From the NCBI GenBank assembly GCA_014650015.1, contig BMUD01000003.1:310001-374000 (forward strand): a DNA stretch of 64,000 nt, given 5' to 3'. How positions within the stretch are numbered: position 1 is the first letter of the stretch; the number at the start of each line of letters is the position of its first letter. This stretch comes from Streptomyces griseoloalbus. GTDB lineage: Bacteria > Actinomycetota > Actinomycetes > Streptomycetales > Streptomycetaceae. Both the position numbers and the translations under genes were made by a program. This document shows positions 1 through 8,003 of this stretch, piece by piece. The notes under the pieces are model-generated. The model was not told the origin of the DNA. It saw nothing but the letters and a program-made list of their open reading frames with translations, and did no database searches.

Positions 1-447
1 AAGGAGCGGCTCAATCCGGGGCCGGGGCGCTTCGGGGGGTTCGACCCGGGCGACCGGGTGGCCTACTCCCCCGCTCCGGGACGTACGCTGCCCGGCCGTG
101 TGACGAAGGCCGATGGTGAGGGGCTGCACCTGGTGTGCGGGGGCGAGGAGATCGTCGTACCGAGGGAGCGGGTGGAGCAGTCCGTGCGCCACGGGTGGGC
201 GCTGACCGCGCACCAGGCGGTCGGCTGCCGGTGGCCCGCGGTGGTCGTGGTGCTGCCCGGTGACGCCGTGCAGGCGCTGAGCCGGCCCTGGGTGTACACG
301 GCGTTCAGCCGGGCCGACCGGCATCTGTCCGTGGTCCACGGTGTGGAGCAGGCGCTGCCGCGGGCCGTGTCCGAGGTGGCGGCCAAGCCGCGGACGACGC
401 GGTTGCCGGTGCTGCTGGCGCCGCAGGTCCCGGCGGCGGACGGCTGA
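1..447 (+). CDS. RecD-like DNA helicase, C-terminal end (partial)
   Basis: The reading frame is open from base 1 and ends with TGA at 445-447, so only the last 148 residues are in the window. The visible part has the C-terminal helicase signature of the UvrD_C_2 / RecD2 type: a short beta-barrel-like stretch, then a motif resembling 'TAHQAVGCRWPAVVVVLP' and 'YTAFSRADRHLSVV'. These correspond to helicase motifs V and VI (T-x-H-x-x-Q-G-x-x, then Y-T-A-x-S-R-A). In this family the protein is an ATP-driven 5'-3' DNA helicase acting in repair or recombination. The Arg of the SRA motif would be the arginine finger. The internal GTG at 58 is not the true start. Substrate and partners cannot be judged from this fragment. 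Confidence 0.8.
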   Translation, partial: KERLNPGPGRFGGFDPGDRVAYSPAPGRTLPGRVTKADGEGLHLVCGGEEIVVPRERVEQSVRHGWALTAHQAVGCRWPAVVVVLPGDAVQALSRPWVYTAFSRADRHLSVVHGVEQALPRAVSEVAAKPRTTRLPVLLAPQVPAADG

Positions 448-511
448 GGGGCGCCGCTTACGCCGACGGCGGCACCGGGGGTGCCGCCGTCGGCATGCGG
501 GACGGGTGCGG

Positions 512-1204
512 TCAGCGGTCCGCGTCGAGTGGCTCGAGATCCTCGTCCTCGTCCAGGCTCGGGTCCGGCCCGTCCTCGAGTTCGTCGTCGTCGGTGTCGT
601 CCTCGAGTTCCTCGTCGAAGACCGCGCTGACGTCGAAGCGGCACACCACCTGTTGCGGATCCACCTGCTCGAACGGCGCCTCCAGCCACTCGCCGGGTTC
701 CGCCGGTTCGTCCGATGCCGTGACCCAGAGCGTGGAGTCGCCCTCCTCGAGGCCGAACTCCTTGTGCCGGGAGGCGATCTCGTCCGGCTCGAACTCGCCG
801 AACAGGAGGCCCAGCGCGCCGTGGACGGTGCCGGAGGCGTCCGAGCCCTCGTCGTCCGCCGCCTCGATCCGCTGCGCGTGCCCGAGCAGCCGCTGTGGTT
901 CCGCGACCGTGTAGTCGCGGCGGATCAGCACGCTGAGCGCGTTCGGTTCCTCGGGGCCGGTGTACGGCGGCAGCGCCTCCTCCGCGCTGGGGATCTCGAA
1001 GGGTGTGACCTCGTCGTAGCGGTCGTAGAGCAGTTCGTCGTACGCCTCCGCGGCCGCGGCCAGCTCGTTGAACGCCTCGTAGACGGCCGGGTCGTCCTCC
1101 CCCGACCGGCGTTCGACCGCGGCCAGGTGGCGGTCGAGCGCGGTCTTGACCGCCTCGGCGGCGGCGCGTACCTCGGCAGCGGTGGGCTGCGCAGCATCAG
1201 ACAT
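512..1204 (-). CDS. conserved acidic hypothetical protein (230 aa)
   Basis: The ATG at 1204 was chosen because it gives the compact N-terminus MSDAAQPT. The longer frame runs into the divergent promoter region. The protein has a predicted helical N-terminal third (about residues 5-60, rich in Ala and Glu) and a mixed middle domain. The very acidic C-terminus (from about residue 195) is almost all Asp and Glu. I see no signal peptide, membrane segment or known catalytic motif. It is transcribed divergently from the small DUF5703 gene, with only 47 bp between the starts. I do not recognise a function; it looks like a cytosolic protein conserved in streptomycetes. Confidence 0.75.
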   Translation of the reverse strand: MSDAAQPTAAEVRAAAEAVKTALDRHLAAVERRSGEDDPAVYEAFNELAAAAEAYDELLYDRYDEVTPFEIPSAEEALPPYTGPEEPNALSVLIRRDYTVAEPQRLLGHAQRIEAADDEGSDASGTVHGALGLLFGEFEPDEIASRHKEFGLEEGDSTLWVTASDEPAEPGEWLEAPFEQVDPQQVVCRFDVSAVFDEELEDDTDDDELEDGPDPSLDEDEDLEPLDADR

Positions 1205-1251
1205 AGTGCAGACGCTATCCGTACCGGGGGCCGACCCGCACAATAGATGCG

Positions 1252-1440
1252 ATGCCGGAATACGAATTTGTCGACGTGTACGTGCCGCGCGGGGTGTCCC
1301 GCAAGGAAACGGCACGTCTGCTGACGGACCACGCAGAGTACGGTCACTGGGAGTTGTACCGCCTGACGCTGATGCGTGACGGCAGTCGCAGGGTGCGGCT
1401 GCGGCGGCGGATCATCCGCCAGGTGCGCGCCACCTGGTGA
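1252..1440 (+). CDS. small DUF5703 family protein (62 aa)
   Basis: This short, basic protein begins MPEYEFVDVYVPRGVS and ends with an Arg-rich stretch (RRVRLRRRIIRQVRATW). It matches my memory of the DUF5703 family, found in actinobacteria at almost exactly this length, so it appears complete. No enzymatic motif is visible, and the basic tail could bind nucleic acid or acidic partners, which is speculation. It is followed by a strong bidirectional hairpin, separating it from the convergent chaplin gene. Function unknown. Confidence 0.7.
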   Translation: MPEYEFVDVYVPRGVSRKETARLLTDHAEYGHWELYRLTLMRDGSRRVRLRRRIIRQVRATW

Positions 1441-1470
1441 GCCCGGGCGGCCCCGACCCCCTCACAGAAC

Positions 1471-1502
1471 GGAGCGGACCCCGCGGTCGCGGGGTCCGCT
1501 CC
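1471..1502. terminator. bidirectional rho-independent-like terminator
   Basis: A perfect 15-bp GC-rich inverted repeat (1471-1485 with 1488-1502) with a very short loop lies between the convergent DUF5703 and chpC genes. The flanking CAGAAC / GTTCTG arms (1465-1470 and about 1507-1512) extend it. There is no U-run, as is usual in Streptomyces. Confidence 0.7.
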
Positions 1503-1514
1503 GTGTGTTCTGGG

Positions 1515-2258
1515 TCACGCAGCGGCCCGTGCCTTGCGGTAGAGGACCGCGCCGGCGAGCAGCGCGCCCGCGCCGACCGGCAGGACGAGGCCCATCGGCA
1601 TCTCGCTGCCGGTCCGGGCGAGCTGTGCGTCGGCCTCGGGCAGGGCCACGAAGTGGGCGCCCGGCTCGTTGCCGTGCGAGGAGCCGGGCGGGGTCCGGTC
1701 GCCCGGCGTGCCCGGGGTGCCCGGGGTGCTCGGGGTACCCGGCTCGTCGCCGGGGTGCTCCGGCTGCTCGGGGTGGCCCGGGTCGCCGGGCTGTCCCGGC
1801 GTCTCGTGGCCGGAGCCGCCGTTCGCGCAGTCGTTGCCCTCGGTGGCGTTGCCGGCGCCGAGGACATTGACGCTGTTGCCGCAGACGTTCACCGGGACGT
1901 GGATCGGTGCCTGGATCTGGTTGCCGGAGCCCACGCCGGGCGAATCGCTCGTCCGGCCGTCGGCGTGCGAGCCGCCGTGGTCGCCGGAGTCGCCGTACCC
2001 GTCCGAGGAGGAGCCGCCCTGGTTGGCGCAGGAGTTGCCCACGGACGGGTTGAGGATGCCGACGACGTTGACCGTGTTGCCGCAGACGTTGACCGGCACG
2101 TGCACCGGCGCCTGCACCGTGTTCCCGGAGAGCACGCCCGGCGAGCCACTGGCGACGCCCGTCGCGCCGGAGTGGGCGTGGGCGGCCCCGCCCGCGGCGG
2201 CGAGCACGCCGGCGGCGCCCGCCATGGTCATCAGGCCCTTGCGGGTGACCTGTCGCAT
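1515..2258 (-). CDS. chpC: long chaplin with two chaplin domains and LAXTG sorting signal
   Basis: This is a cell-surface amyloid protein that helps aerial hyphae break surface tension. The order is: N-terminal signal peptide (about 1-28), chaplin domain 1 (about 29-80, Cys59 and Cys77) and chaplin domain 2 (about 106-146, Cys126 and Cys144). A Pro/Gly/Glu-rich wall-spanning linker follows. The LARTG sorting motif is at 213-217, then a hydrophobic segment and a short basic tail. This is the architecture of ChpA/B/C, which class E sortases (LAXTG specificity) attach to peptidoglycan. I use the name chpC because the gene sits directly downstream of a chpH-like short chaplin, as chpC does in S. 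coelicolor. A hairpin lies between the two genes, so they are probably separate transcripts. The linker is a PGXP-type repeat and may vary between strains. Confidence 0.9.
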   Translation of the reverse strand: MRQVTRKGLMTMAGAAGVLAAAGGAAHAHSGATGVASGSPGVLSGNTVQAPVHVPVNVCGNTVNVVGILNPSVGNSCANQGGSSSDGYGDSGDHGGSHADGRTSDSPGVGSGNQIQAPIHVPVNVCGNSVNVLGAGNATEGNDCANGGSGHETPGQPGDPGHPEQPEHPGDEPGTPSTPGTPGTPGDRTPPGSSHGNEPGAHFVALPEADAQLARTGSEMPMGLVLPVGAGALLAGAVLYRKARAAA

Positions 2259-2335
2259 TGCTGAAATCCCTGCCTTCGACCTGGTGCCGGGAATTGCGTT
2301 CCGCGGATTCCCGGTGTTCCGACGTATTCACAGAA

Positions 2336-2378
2336 CCGTCGGCCCCGGAGCGCATGGCTCGCGCTCCGGGGCCGACGG
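2336..2378 (-). terminator. terminator downstream of chpH
   Basis: An 18-bp perfect inverted repeat (2336-2353 with 2361-2378) has a 7-nt loop. It is placed 45 bp past the chpH stop and 77 bp before the chpC start. It should end the abundant chpH transcript and insulate chpC. Confidence 0.75.
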
Positions 2379-2423
2379 GCTCAAACCCTCAGAGGGCATG
2401 CCCTTGCAGGGCGAGGCACAACG

Positions 2424-2657
2424 TCACTGGTTGATGCAGGTGTTGCCGAAGGCGGGGTTCAGCAGCCCGATCACGGAGACCGTGTTGCCGCAGACGTTCA
2501 CCGGCACGTGCACCGGGACCTGAACGACGTTGCCGGAAACGACACCCGGGGAGTGCACGGCGGCACCCTGGGCACCCGAGTGGGCGGAAGCCAGGCCCGC
2601 GCCCGCGAGAACCAGACCACCGGTAGCAGCCGCGACAGCGACGACCTTCTTGATCAT
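2424..2657 (-). CDS. chpH: short chaplin
   Basis: A 77-residue secreted chaplin. A signal peptide (about 1-25, ending LASA) is followed by a single hydrophobic chaplin domain containing Cys56 and Cys74, which form the intramolecular disulphide of this family. There is no anchor, so the mature peptide of about 52 residues is released and assembles into amyloid fibrils on the hyphal surface together with the rodlins. The ATG at 2657 is preceded by a strong AGGAGGA ribosome site. The upstream in-frame GTG/ATG options lack this. The final residues (NPAFGNTCINQ) match ChpH/ChpE-type short chaplins, and the pairing with chpC supports chpH. Confidence 0.9.
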   Translation of the reverse strand: MIKKVVAVAAATGGLVLAGAGLASAHSGAQGAAVHSPGVVSGNVVQVPVHVPVNVCGNTVSVIGLLNPAFGNTCINQ

Positions 2658-2809
2658 TATTCCTCCTTGTTGGCAAAGCGATCCAAAGCCGCGGATCACA
2701 TCACGGGTAACGAGGAGGGAGTAATGAGGCTACGAGCTTATGGTCGCATTCACTCTTCCCGGTCAACTCCGCACGCCTGCACGATTATTTGGTTCATCAG
2801 GTAACCCTC

Positions 2810-4135
2810 TCAGGACGCGTCCAGGAAGCGGTCGAGCACCCGCACGCCGAACTTGAGACCGTCCACCGGGACCCGCTCGTCCACCCCGTGGAACATGCCC
2901 GCGAAGTCCAGCTCCGGGGGCAGCTTCAGCGGCGCGAAGCCGAAGCAGCGGATGCCGAGGTCGTCGAAGGACTTGGCGTCGGTGCCGCCGGAGAGCATGT
3001 ACGGCACGGCCCGCGCGATCGGGTCCTCGGCGCTCAGCGCGCTCTGCATCGCGTCGACGAGCCTGCCGTCGAAGTCGGTCTCCAGCGCCTTGTCCGCGTG
3101 CACGTCCTCGCGCTTCACGCGCGGGCCGAGGATCCGGTCGAGGTCGGCGAGGAACTCCTCCTCGTAGCCGGGCAGGAAGCGGCCGTCGACGTGCGCGGTG
3201 GCCTGGCCGGGGATGACGTTGACCTTGTAGCCGGCGCCGAGCATCGTGGGGGCCGCCGAGTTGCGCAGCGTGGTGCCGATCATGCGGGCGATCCCGCCGA
3301 GCTTGGCGAGGGTCTCCTCCATGTTCTCCGGGTCGAGCTCGGTGCCGAGCGCGTCGGACAGCTCGTCCAGGAAGGCCCGTACCGTCTTGGTGACCCTGAC
3401 CGGCCACTTGTGCCGGCCGAGGCGGGCGACCGCCTCGCACAGCTCGGTGATGGCGTTGTCGTCGTTGGTCATCGAGCCGTGGCCGGCGGTGCCGTCGACG
3501 GTGAGCCGCATCCAGTGCATGCCCTTCTCGGCGGTCTCGACGAGATACAGGCGCAGCTTCTCGTTGACGGTGAAGGAGAACCCGCCGACCTCGCCGATCG
3601 CCTCGGTGACGCCCTCGAACAGCTCCGGGTGCTCGCGCACCAGGTGCTTGGCGCCGTACGTGCCGCCGGCCTCCTCGTCCGCGAGGAAGGCGAGGACGAT
3701 GTCGCGCGGGGGCTTGCGTCCGCTGCGCAGCCGGTCGCGGACGACCGCGAGGGTCATCGCGTCCATGTCCTTCATGTCGACGGCGCCGCGCCCCCAGACG
3801 CATCCGTCGGCGATCTCGCCGGAGAAGGGGTGGTGGGTCCAGTCGTCCGCGTTGGCCGGTACGACGTCGGTGTGGCCGTGGATGAGCAGCGCGGGCCGCG
3901 AGGGGTCCTCGCCCTCGATCCGGGCCACCGTGGAGGCGCGTCCCGGGTGCGACTCGAAGATCTGCGGTTCCAGGCCCACCTCGGCGAGCTTCTCGGCGAC
4001 GTACTCGGCCGCCTTGCGCTCGCCGGGGCCCGAGTGGTCGCCGTAGTTGCTGGTGTCGATCCGGATCAGCTCGCGGCAGAGGTCCACGACCTCGTCCTCA
4101 CCGGTGACGCTCCTGGCCGTGTCCGTCTCGCTCAC
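2810..4135 (-). CDS. M20/M25/M40 family metallo-hydrolase (peptidase/deacylase)
   Basis: A 441-residue cytosolic two-zinc amidohydrolase of the ArgE/DapE/carboxypeptidase G2 superfamily. Metal-site motifs are visible in order: HGHTDVVP (His88, Asp90), WGRGAVDMKDM (Asp120) and ADEEAGG (catalytic Glu154, metal Glu155). A dimerisation 'lid' domain occupies roughly residues 205-325. Length and motif spacing are normal, so it is probably active on a small N-acyl amino acid or dipeptide. The sequence does not identify the substrate. It stands alone between chpH and tRNA-Leu, transcribed leftward. ATG 4135 is the first start in a well-conserved N-terminus. Confidence 0.85.
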   Translation of the reverse strand: MSETDTARSVTGEDEVVDLCRELIRIDTSNYGDHSGPGERKAAEYVAEKLAEVGLEPQIFESHPGRASTVARIEGEDPSRPALLIHGHTDVVPANADDWTHHPFSGEIADGCVWGRGAVDMKDMDAMTLAVVRDRLRSGRKPPRDIVLAFLADEEAGGTYGAKHLVREHPELFEGVTEAIGEVGGFSFTVNEKLRLYLVETAEKGMHWMRLTVDGTAGHGSMTNDDNAITELCEAVARLGRHKWPVRVTKTVRAFLDELSDALGTELDPENMEETLAKLGGIARMIGTTLRNSAAPTMLGAGYKVNVIPGQATAHVDGRFLPGYEEEFLADLDRILGPRVKREDVHADKALETDFDGRLVDAMQSALSAEDPIARAVPYMLSGGTDAKSFDDLGIRCFGFAPLKLPPELDFAGMFHGVDERVPVDGLKFGVRVLDRFLDAS

Positions 4136-4366
4136 GTGCTTCCTCCCGCTGCCGATGTCCCTGCTGGTGCCCGCCGCCGGTGGGTCGTCCCCGCCGGCGG
4201 GTCGTCCTCATCCTCTCTCCCCGACACGCGCACCCCAAGACCCGGCCCCGCCCGTCATACGCCGTTCACGCGGCGGCGCGCTCGGGCGGGGGTGATCGGC
4301 CACCCCGGAACACCTGGTAATGTTTACGTCGTCGCTGCGGGGGGAAACCCGCGCGACAGACACCTT

Positions 4367-4451
4367 GTCCGGGTGGCGGAATGGCAGACGCGCTAGCTTG
4401 AGGTGCTAGTGCCCTTTATCGGGCGTGGGGGTTCAAGTCCCCCCTCGGACA
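4367..4451 (+). tRNA. tRNA-Leu (anticodon GAG)
   Basis: An 85-nt class II tRNA. The acceptor arms 4367-4373 and 4444-4450 pair with one G-U. The anticodon stem CTAGC/GCTAG encloses the loop TTGAGGT, giving anticodon GAG, which reads CUC and CUU. A variable arm follows, and the T-arm is GGGGG-TTCAAGT-CCCCC at 4427-4443. The 3' CCA is not encoded (ACA follows), as is common in Streptomyces. Confidence 0.95.
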
Positions 4452-4460
4452 CATGCAGCG

Positions 4461-4492
4461 CGAGGGCCGCGACCACGAGGTCGCGGCCCTCG
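4461..4492 (+). terminator. terminator of tRNA-Leu
   Basis: A perfect 14-bp inverted repeat (4461-4474 with 4479-4492) with a 4-nt loop starts 10 nt after the tRNA end and lies just before the next gene. Confidence 0.75.
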
Positions 4493-4514
4493 GGCGTTGT
4501 CGCGGAGGCTGACC

Positions 4515-4889
4515 ATGACCACTCGTTCCTGCCCCTGCGGGCTCCCCGAGGCGTACGAGGCCTGCTGCGGGCGCTTCCACACGGGAGCCGCCGCCGCGCC
4601 CACCGCCGAGCGGCTCATGCGGTCGCGGTACTGCGCCTTCGTGCGGCAGGACGCCGGGTATCTGCTGCGGACCTGGCATCCCCGGACGCGGCCGGAGCGG
4701 GTCGACCTCGATCCCGGGATGCGGTGGACCGGTCTGGAGATCCTGGGCACGGACGGCGGAACGGCCTTCCACTCCACGGGGACGGTGACCTTCCGGGCCT
4801 CCTACCGGGGCGGCTCGCTGCACGAGCGCAGCCGGTTCGAGCGGGCCGACGGGGCGTGGGTGTACGTCGACGGGGACTTCCTGAGCTAG
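4515..4889 (+). CDS. YchJ / UPF0225 family SEC-C motif protein
   Basis: A 124-residue protein with an N-terminal zinc-binding CPCG...CC motif (residues 6-20 region) of the SEC-C / YchJ type. A compact alpha/beta domain follows, containing the family-typical 'RSRYCAFV' and 'TWHPRTRP' stretches. It has the usual size of single-SEC-C actinobacterial members; E. coli YchJ carries a second SEC-C motif at its C-terminus. The ATG at 4515 has GGAGG at 4504-4508. The upstream in-frame codons overlap the tRNA and were rejected. Molecular function is not established; metal-dependent protein or RNA binding is an inference from the zinc motif. Confidence 0.8.
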   Translation: MTTRSCPCGLPEAYEACCGRFHTGAAAAPTAERLMRSRYCAFVRQDAGYLLRTWHPRTRPERVDLDPGMRWTGLEILGTDGGTAFHSTGTVTFRASYRGGSLHERSRFERADGAWVYVDGDFLS

Positions 4890-4904
4890 CCGGCGGCTCC
4901 GCCC

Positions 4905-5072
4905 GGGCCTGTCTGACAATGTCCGCCTGCCTCGCGACGCCAAGCACGCACTGTCGCCGCACCGGGCGCAGAGCCGAGTACATCCCGTACGAGGCTCTAC
5001 GCCCGGCACGCCGAGAGCACCTGACGCCGCGAGGCCGCCCTGCGGGCGACGACGCGAATGGTCGGACTGGCC
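4905..5072. repeat. long imperfect palindromic element (about 168 bp)
   Basis: The whole gap between the ychJ-like gene and gntR folds into one long imperfect palindrome centred near 4984. The inner arms 4961-4981 and 4987-5007 match at 17 of 21 positions, and the next arms 4929-4942 and 5022-5035 at 12 of 14. The outer ends (4905-4923 and 5056-5072) are also reverse complements with a few mismatches. The right side carries about 14 extra bases. It has no coding potential. It resembles a REP/MITE-like extragenic palindrome more than a simple terminator. Confidence 0.6.
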
Positions 5073-5076
5073 CTAG

Positions 5077-5778
5077 CTAGGGCGCCAGGACGTCCAGTTC
5101 CTGGAGGGCGCCCTCGGTGATCTCGCGGGTCAGCTTCTCCGCACGGGCGGCGTCGCGTTCGCGGACCGCCTCCGCGAGCTGGACGTGCAGGGTGACGGCG
5201 GCCGGGTCGGGGTCCTCGAACATCACTTCGTGGTGGGTGCGGCCGGACAGCACCTCGGCGACGACGTCGCCGAGGCGGGCGAACATCTCGTTGCCCGAGG
5301 CGGTCAGGATCACGCGGTGGAACGCCACGTCGTGGAAGAGGTATCCCTCCAGCCGGTGACCGCGTGAGTTGGCGACCATGCCGAGGGCGCACTCGGTGAG
5401 GTCGGCGCACTGTTCGGCGGTGGCGTTGCGGGCGGCCAGGCCCGCCGCCACGGGTTCGATCGCCGAGCGCAGCACCGTCAGGGAGCGCAGCTGGCGGGGG
5501 CGGTCCGCGCCGGCCAGCCGCCAGCGGATGACCTGGGGATCGTAGACGTTCCACTCGCGGGCCGGCAGGACCGTCACGCCGACGCGTCGCCGGGACTGGA
5601 CGAGGCGCATGGATTCCAGGACGCGGACCACCTCGCGCATCACGGAACGCGACACGTCGAAGCGCTGTGCGAGCTCGTCGGTGCGAAGGACACTCCCGGG
5701 CGGGTATGCGCCTGCGGTGATCTCGGGGCCGAGGGTGTCCAGTACGCGGCCGTGCAGCCCCCGGCCCGTGGTGCTCAT
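5077..5778 (-). CDS. gntR: GntR-family (FadR/FCD subfamily) gluconate operon repressor
   Basis: A 233-residue transcription factor. The N-terminal winged helix-turn-helix (about 10-75) contains SVLRTDELAQRFDVSRSVMREVVRVLE. The C-terminal all-helical FCD effector domain (about 85-225) has the metal-ligand histidines typical of the subfamily ('FHDVAFHRVIL'). It is divergent from gntK, 137 bp apart, which is the classical arrangement of the gluconate repressor, with gluconate or 6-phosphogluconate as inducer. A TACTCT hexamer 7 bp before the ATG suggests a -10 box and a leaderless mRNA (inference). The stop codon lies in a 12-bp palindrome (5071-5082) directly beside the long palindromic element. 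Confidence 0.85.
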   Translation of the reverse strand: MSTTGRGLHGRVLDTLGPEITAGAYPPGSVLRTDELAQRFDVSRSVMREVVRVLESMRLVQSRRRVGVTVLPAREWNVYDPQVIRWRLAGADRPRQLRSLTVLRSAIEPVAAGLAARNATAEQCADLTECALGMVANSRGHRLEGYLFHDVAFHRVILTASGNEMFARLGDVVAEVLSGRTHHEVMFEDPDPAAVTLHVQLAEAVRERDAARAEKLTREITEGALQELDVLAP

Positions 5779-5915
5779 GCACTCAGAGTACGGGGCGGAT
5801 CACGGGAACAAAAAGTCAGACTTATATGTCACAGGCTCTTGAATTCGTCGTATCTAATGAGCTTCAGTGTCGTCGACATCTCGTGTCGACGAAGACAGCA
5901 GACAGTGAGGCAGCG
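5779..5915. promoter_or_regulatory. gntR-gntK divergent control region
   Basis: This 137-bp AT-richer region separates the two divergent gluconate genes and must contain both promoters. Candidate operator half-sites are seen around GTCAGACTTATATGTCAC (5815-5832) and the paired TGTCGAC blocks (5872-5889). I cannot say which one GntR binds. FCD-type regulators usually bind a short TNGTNNNACNA-like palindrome. Confidence 0.45.
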
Positions 5916-6434
5916 ATGAACACCCCCCATGTCGTCGTGATCATGGGCGTCGCGGGCACCGGCAAGACCACCATCGGTCCCCTGCTCGCCGCCCGGTTCG
6001 GCGTTCCCTACGCCGAGGGCGACGACTTCCACCCGCAGGCCAACATCGCCAAGATGTCGGCCGGCACCCCGCTCACCGACGACGACCGGTGGCCCTGGCT
6101 GGACGCCATCGGCGACTGGGCGCACGGGCGGGCCGGTCTCGGCGGGGTGGTCAGCTGTTCGGCGCTGAAGCGGTCGTACCGCGACCGGCTGCGGGCCGCC
6201 GCGCCCGGCGTGGTCTTCGTGCACCTCACCGGTGACCGCGCGCTCATCGAGGACCGGATGTCGCACCGGCAGGGGCACTTCATGCCCACGGCACTGCTCG
6301 ACTCCCAGTTCGCCACGCTCCAGCCACTGGAGCCGGACGAGGCGGGAGTCGCCGTGGAGGTGACCGGCACCCCCGAGGAGATCACCGAACGGGCGGACAC
6401 CGCCCTGGCGGCGCTCCCCGAGCCGACCCCGTAG
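5916..6434 (+). CDS. gntK: gluconokinase
   Basis: A 172-residue enzyme that phosphorylates D-gluconate to 6-phosphogluconate with ATP, feeding the pentose phosphate pathway. Evidence: Walker A GVAGTGKT at residues 11-18, the gluconate-kinase motif 'EGDDFHPQANIAKMSAGTPLTDDDRWPWLD', 'CSALKRSYRDRLR', and the lid region 'RQGHFMPTALLDSQFATLQ'. The length is normal for the GntK/IdnK family. The ATG at 5916 follows GAGG; the longer frame from 5826 begins in the promoter region. It is probably co-transcribed with gntP, 81 bp downstream. Confidence 0.95.
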   Translation: MNTPHVVVIMGVAGTGKTTIGPLLAARFGVPYAEGDDFHPQANIAKMSAGTPLTDDDRWPWLDAIGDWAHGRAGLGGVVSCSALKRSYRDRLRAAAPGVVFVHLTGDRALIEDRMSHRQGHFMPTALLDSQFATLQPLEPDEAGVAVEVTGTPEEITERADTALAALPEPTP

Positions 6435-6515
6435 GTCCCTGACCGGACCCATTTCCCCGGGGCGCCCCCACCTCCCCGGTCCCTCCCCAACCCCCGTACA
6501 CGCAAGGGAACCACC

Positions 6516-7913
6516 GTGACCAGACTCAGCGTCGAGGTGCTGGCAGCGGACGCAGCGGAGCCGATCACCTCGGCCGGCCACGCTCAGCTGGGCATCGCCG
6601 TCCTGGCGGGCATCGCCGTCATCGTCCTGCTCATCACCAAGTTCAAACTGCATGCCTTCCTGTCGCTGACCATCGGGTCACTGGCGCTCGGCGCGTTCGC
6701 CGGGGCGCCGCTGGACAAGGTGATCACCAGTTTCAGCACCGGGCTCGGTTCCACCGTCGCCGGTGTCGGTGTCCTGATCGCCCTCGGCGCGATCCTCGGC
6801 AAGATGCTCGCCGACTCCGGCGGCGCCGACCAGATCGTCGACACCATCCTCGACCGGGCCAGTGGCCGTTCGATGCCGTGGGCGATGGTGCTGATCGCCT
6901 CGGTGATCGGGTTGCCGCTGTTCTTCGAGGTCGGCGTGGTACTGCTGATCCCGGTGGTGCTGATGGTCGCCAAGCGCGGCAACTACTCCCTGATGCGCAT
7001 CGGCATCCCGGCGCTGGCCGGTCTGTCCGTGATGCACGGTCTGGTGCCGCCGCACCCCGGCCCGCTCATCGCCATCGACGCGGTCGGCGCCAACCTCGGC
7101 GTGACGCTGGCCCTGGGCGTGCTCGTCGCCATACCGACGGTGGTCATCGCCGGTCCGCTGTTCTCCAGGTACGCCGCCCGCTGGGTGGACGTCCCGGCCC
7201 CGGAGCGGATGATCCCGCAGCGGCCCTCCGAGGACCTGGAGAAGCGTCCCGGCTTCGGCGCGACGCTGGCCACCATTCTGCTGCCGGTCGTGCTGATGCT
7301 GGCCAAGGCGCTGGTCGACATCGTGATCGACGACCCCGAGAACACCGTGCAGCGGGTCTTCGACGTGGTCGGCTCCCCGCTGATCGCCCTGCTCGCGGCC
7401 GTCCTGGTCGGCATCTTCACGCTGGGCATGCCCGCCGGGTTCAGCCGGGAGCGCATCTCGCAGCTGGTCGAGAAGGGGCTCGCGCCGATCGCGGGCATCC
7501 TGCTGATCGTCGGCGCGGGCGGCGGTTTCAAGCAGACGCTCATCGACACCGGCGTGGGCCGGATGGTCCTGGACATCTCCGAGGACTGGTCGATCCCGGC
7601 GCTGCTGCTGGCCTGGCTGATCGCGGTGGCGATCCGGCTGGCGACCGGTTCGGCGACCGTGGCGACCGTCTCGGCGGCCGGTCTGGTGGCGCCGCTCGCG
7701 GCCGACATGTCGACCACGCACGCCGCCCTGCTGGTACTGGCCATAGGTGCCGGTTCGCTGTTCTTCAGCCATGTCAACGACGCCGGTTTCTGGCTGGTGA
7801 AGGAGTACTTCGGGCTGAACGTCGGGCAGACGATCAAGACCTGGTCGGTCATGGAGACGATCATCTCGGTGGTCGCCGGAGCCCTGGTCCTGCTGCTGTC
7901 GCTGATCATCTAG
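6516..7913 (+). CDS. gntP: GntP-family gluconate:H+ symporter
   Basis: A 465-residue integral membrane protein with about 12-14 hydrophobic segments along its whole length. It carries GntP-family features such as 'GLPLFFEVGVVLLIPVV', 'HGLVPPHPGPL', 'GGGFKQTLIDTGVG' and 'FSHVNDAGFWLVKEYFGL'. Length agrees with the family (about 440-470). It imports gluconate for the gluconokinase encoded just upstream. The GTG start at 6516 has AAGGGA 7 bp upstream. No 6-phosphogluconate dehydrogenase gene follows, unlike some gluconate operons; a hairpin ends the operon. Confidence 0.93.
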   Translation: MTRLSVEVLAADAAEPITSAGHAQLGIAVLAGIAVIVLLITKFKLHAFLSLTIGSLALGAFAGAPLDKVITSFSTGLGSTVAGVGVLIALGAILGKMLADSGGADQIVDTILDRASGRSMPWAMVLIASVIGLPLFFEVGVVLLIPVVLMVAKRGNYSLMRIGIPALAGLSVMHGLVPPHPGPLIAIDAVGANLGVTLALGVLVAIPTVVIAGPLFSRYAARWVDVPAPERMIPQRPSEDLEKRPGFGATLATILLPVVLMLAKALVDIVIDDPENTVQRVFDVVGSPLIALLAAVLVGIFTLGMPAGFSRERISQLVEKGLAPIAGILLIVGAGGGFKQTLIDTGVGRMVLDISEDWSIPALLLAWLIAVAIRLATGSATVATVSAAGLVAPLAADMSTTHAALLVLAIGAGSLFFSHVNDAGFWLVKEYFGLNVGQTIKTWSVMETIISVVAGALVLLLSLII

Positions 7914-7940
7914 CCGGGCGCCCGGGCGCACGGCAGCCAT

Positions 7941-7975
7941 GACCCACCCGTTCCTCGTCGAGGGGCGGGTGGGTC
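7941..7975 (+). terminator. terminator of the gntK-gntP operon
   Basis: A 9-bp GC-rich stem (7941-7949 with 7967-7975) has a smaller hairpin (CCTCGTCGAGG) nested in its loop. It lies between gntP and the convergent cytochrome gene and may serve both. Confidence 0.65.
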
Positions 7976-8003
7976 TCGTCGTACCAGCGGGGTTCCGAAG
8001 CCG

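Noticed and set aside
1462-2523. Plus-strand PG/CSG-repeat protein opposite chpC
   Set aside because: It is the antisense of the Pro/Gly linker and chaplin domains; chpC has a signal peptide, Cys pairs and a sorting signal.
2789-4396. 535-codon plus-strand open frame
   Set aside because: It is antisense to the M20 hydrolase and runs into tRNA-Leu. Composition is Arg/Val/Glu-rich without domain pattern, a typical high-GC shadow.
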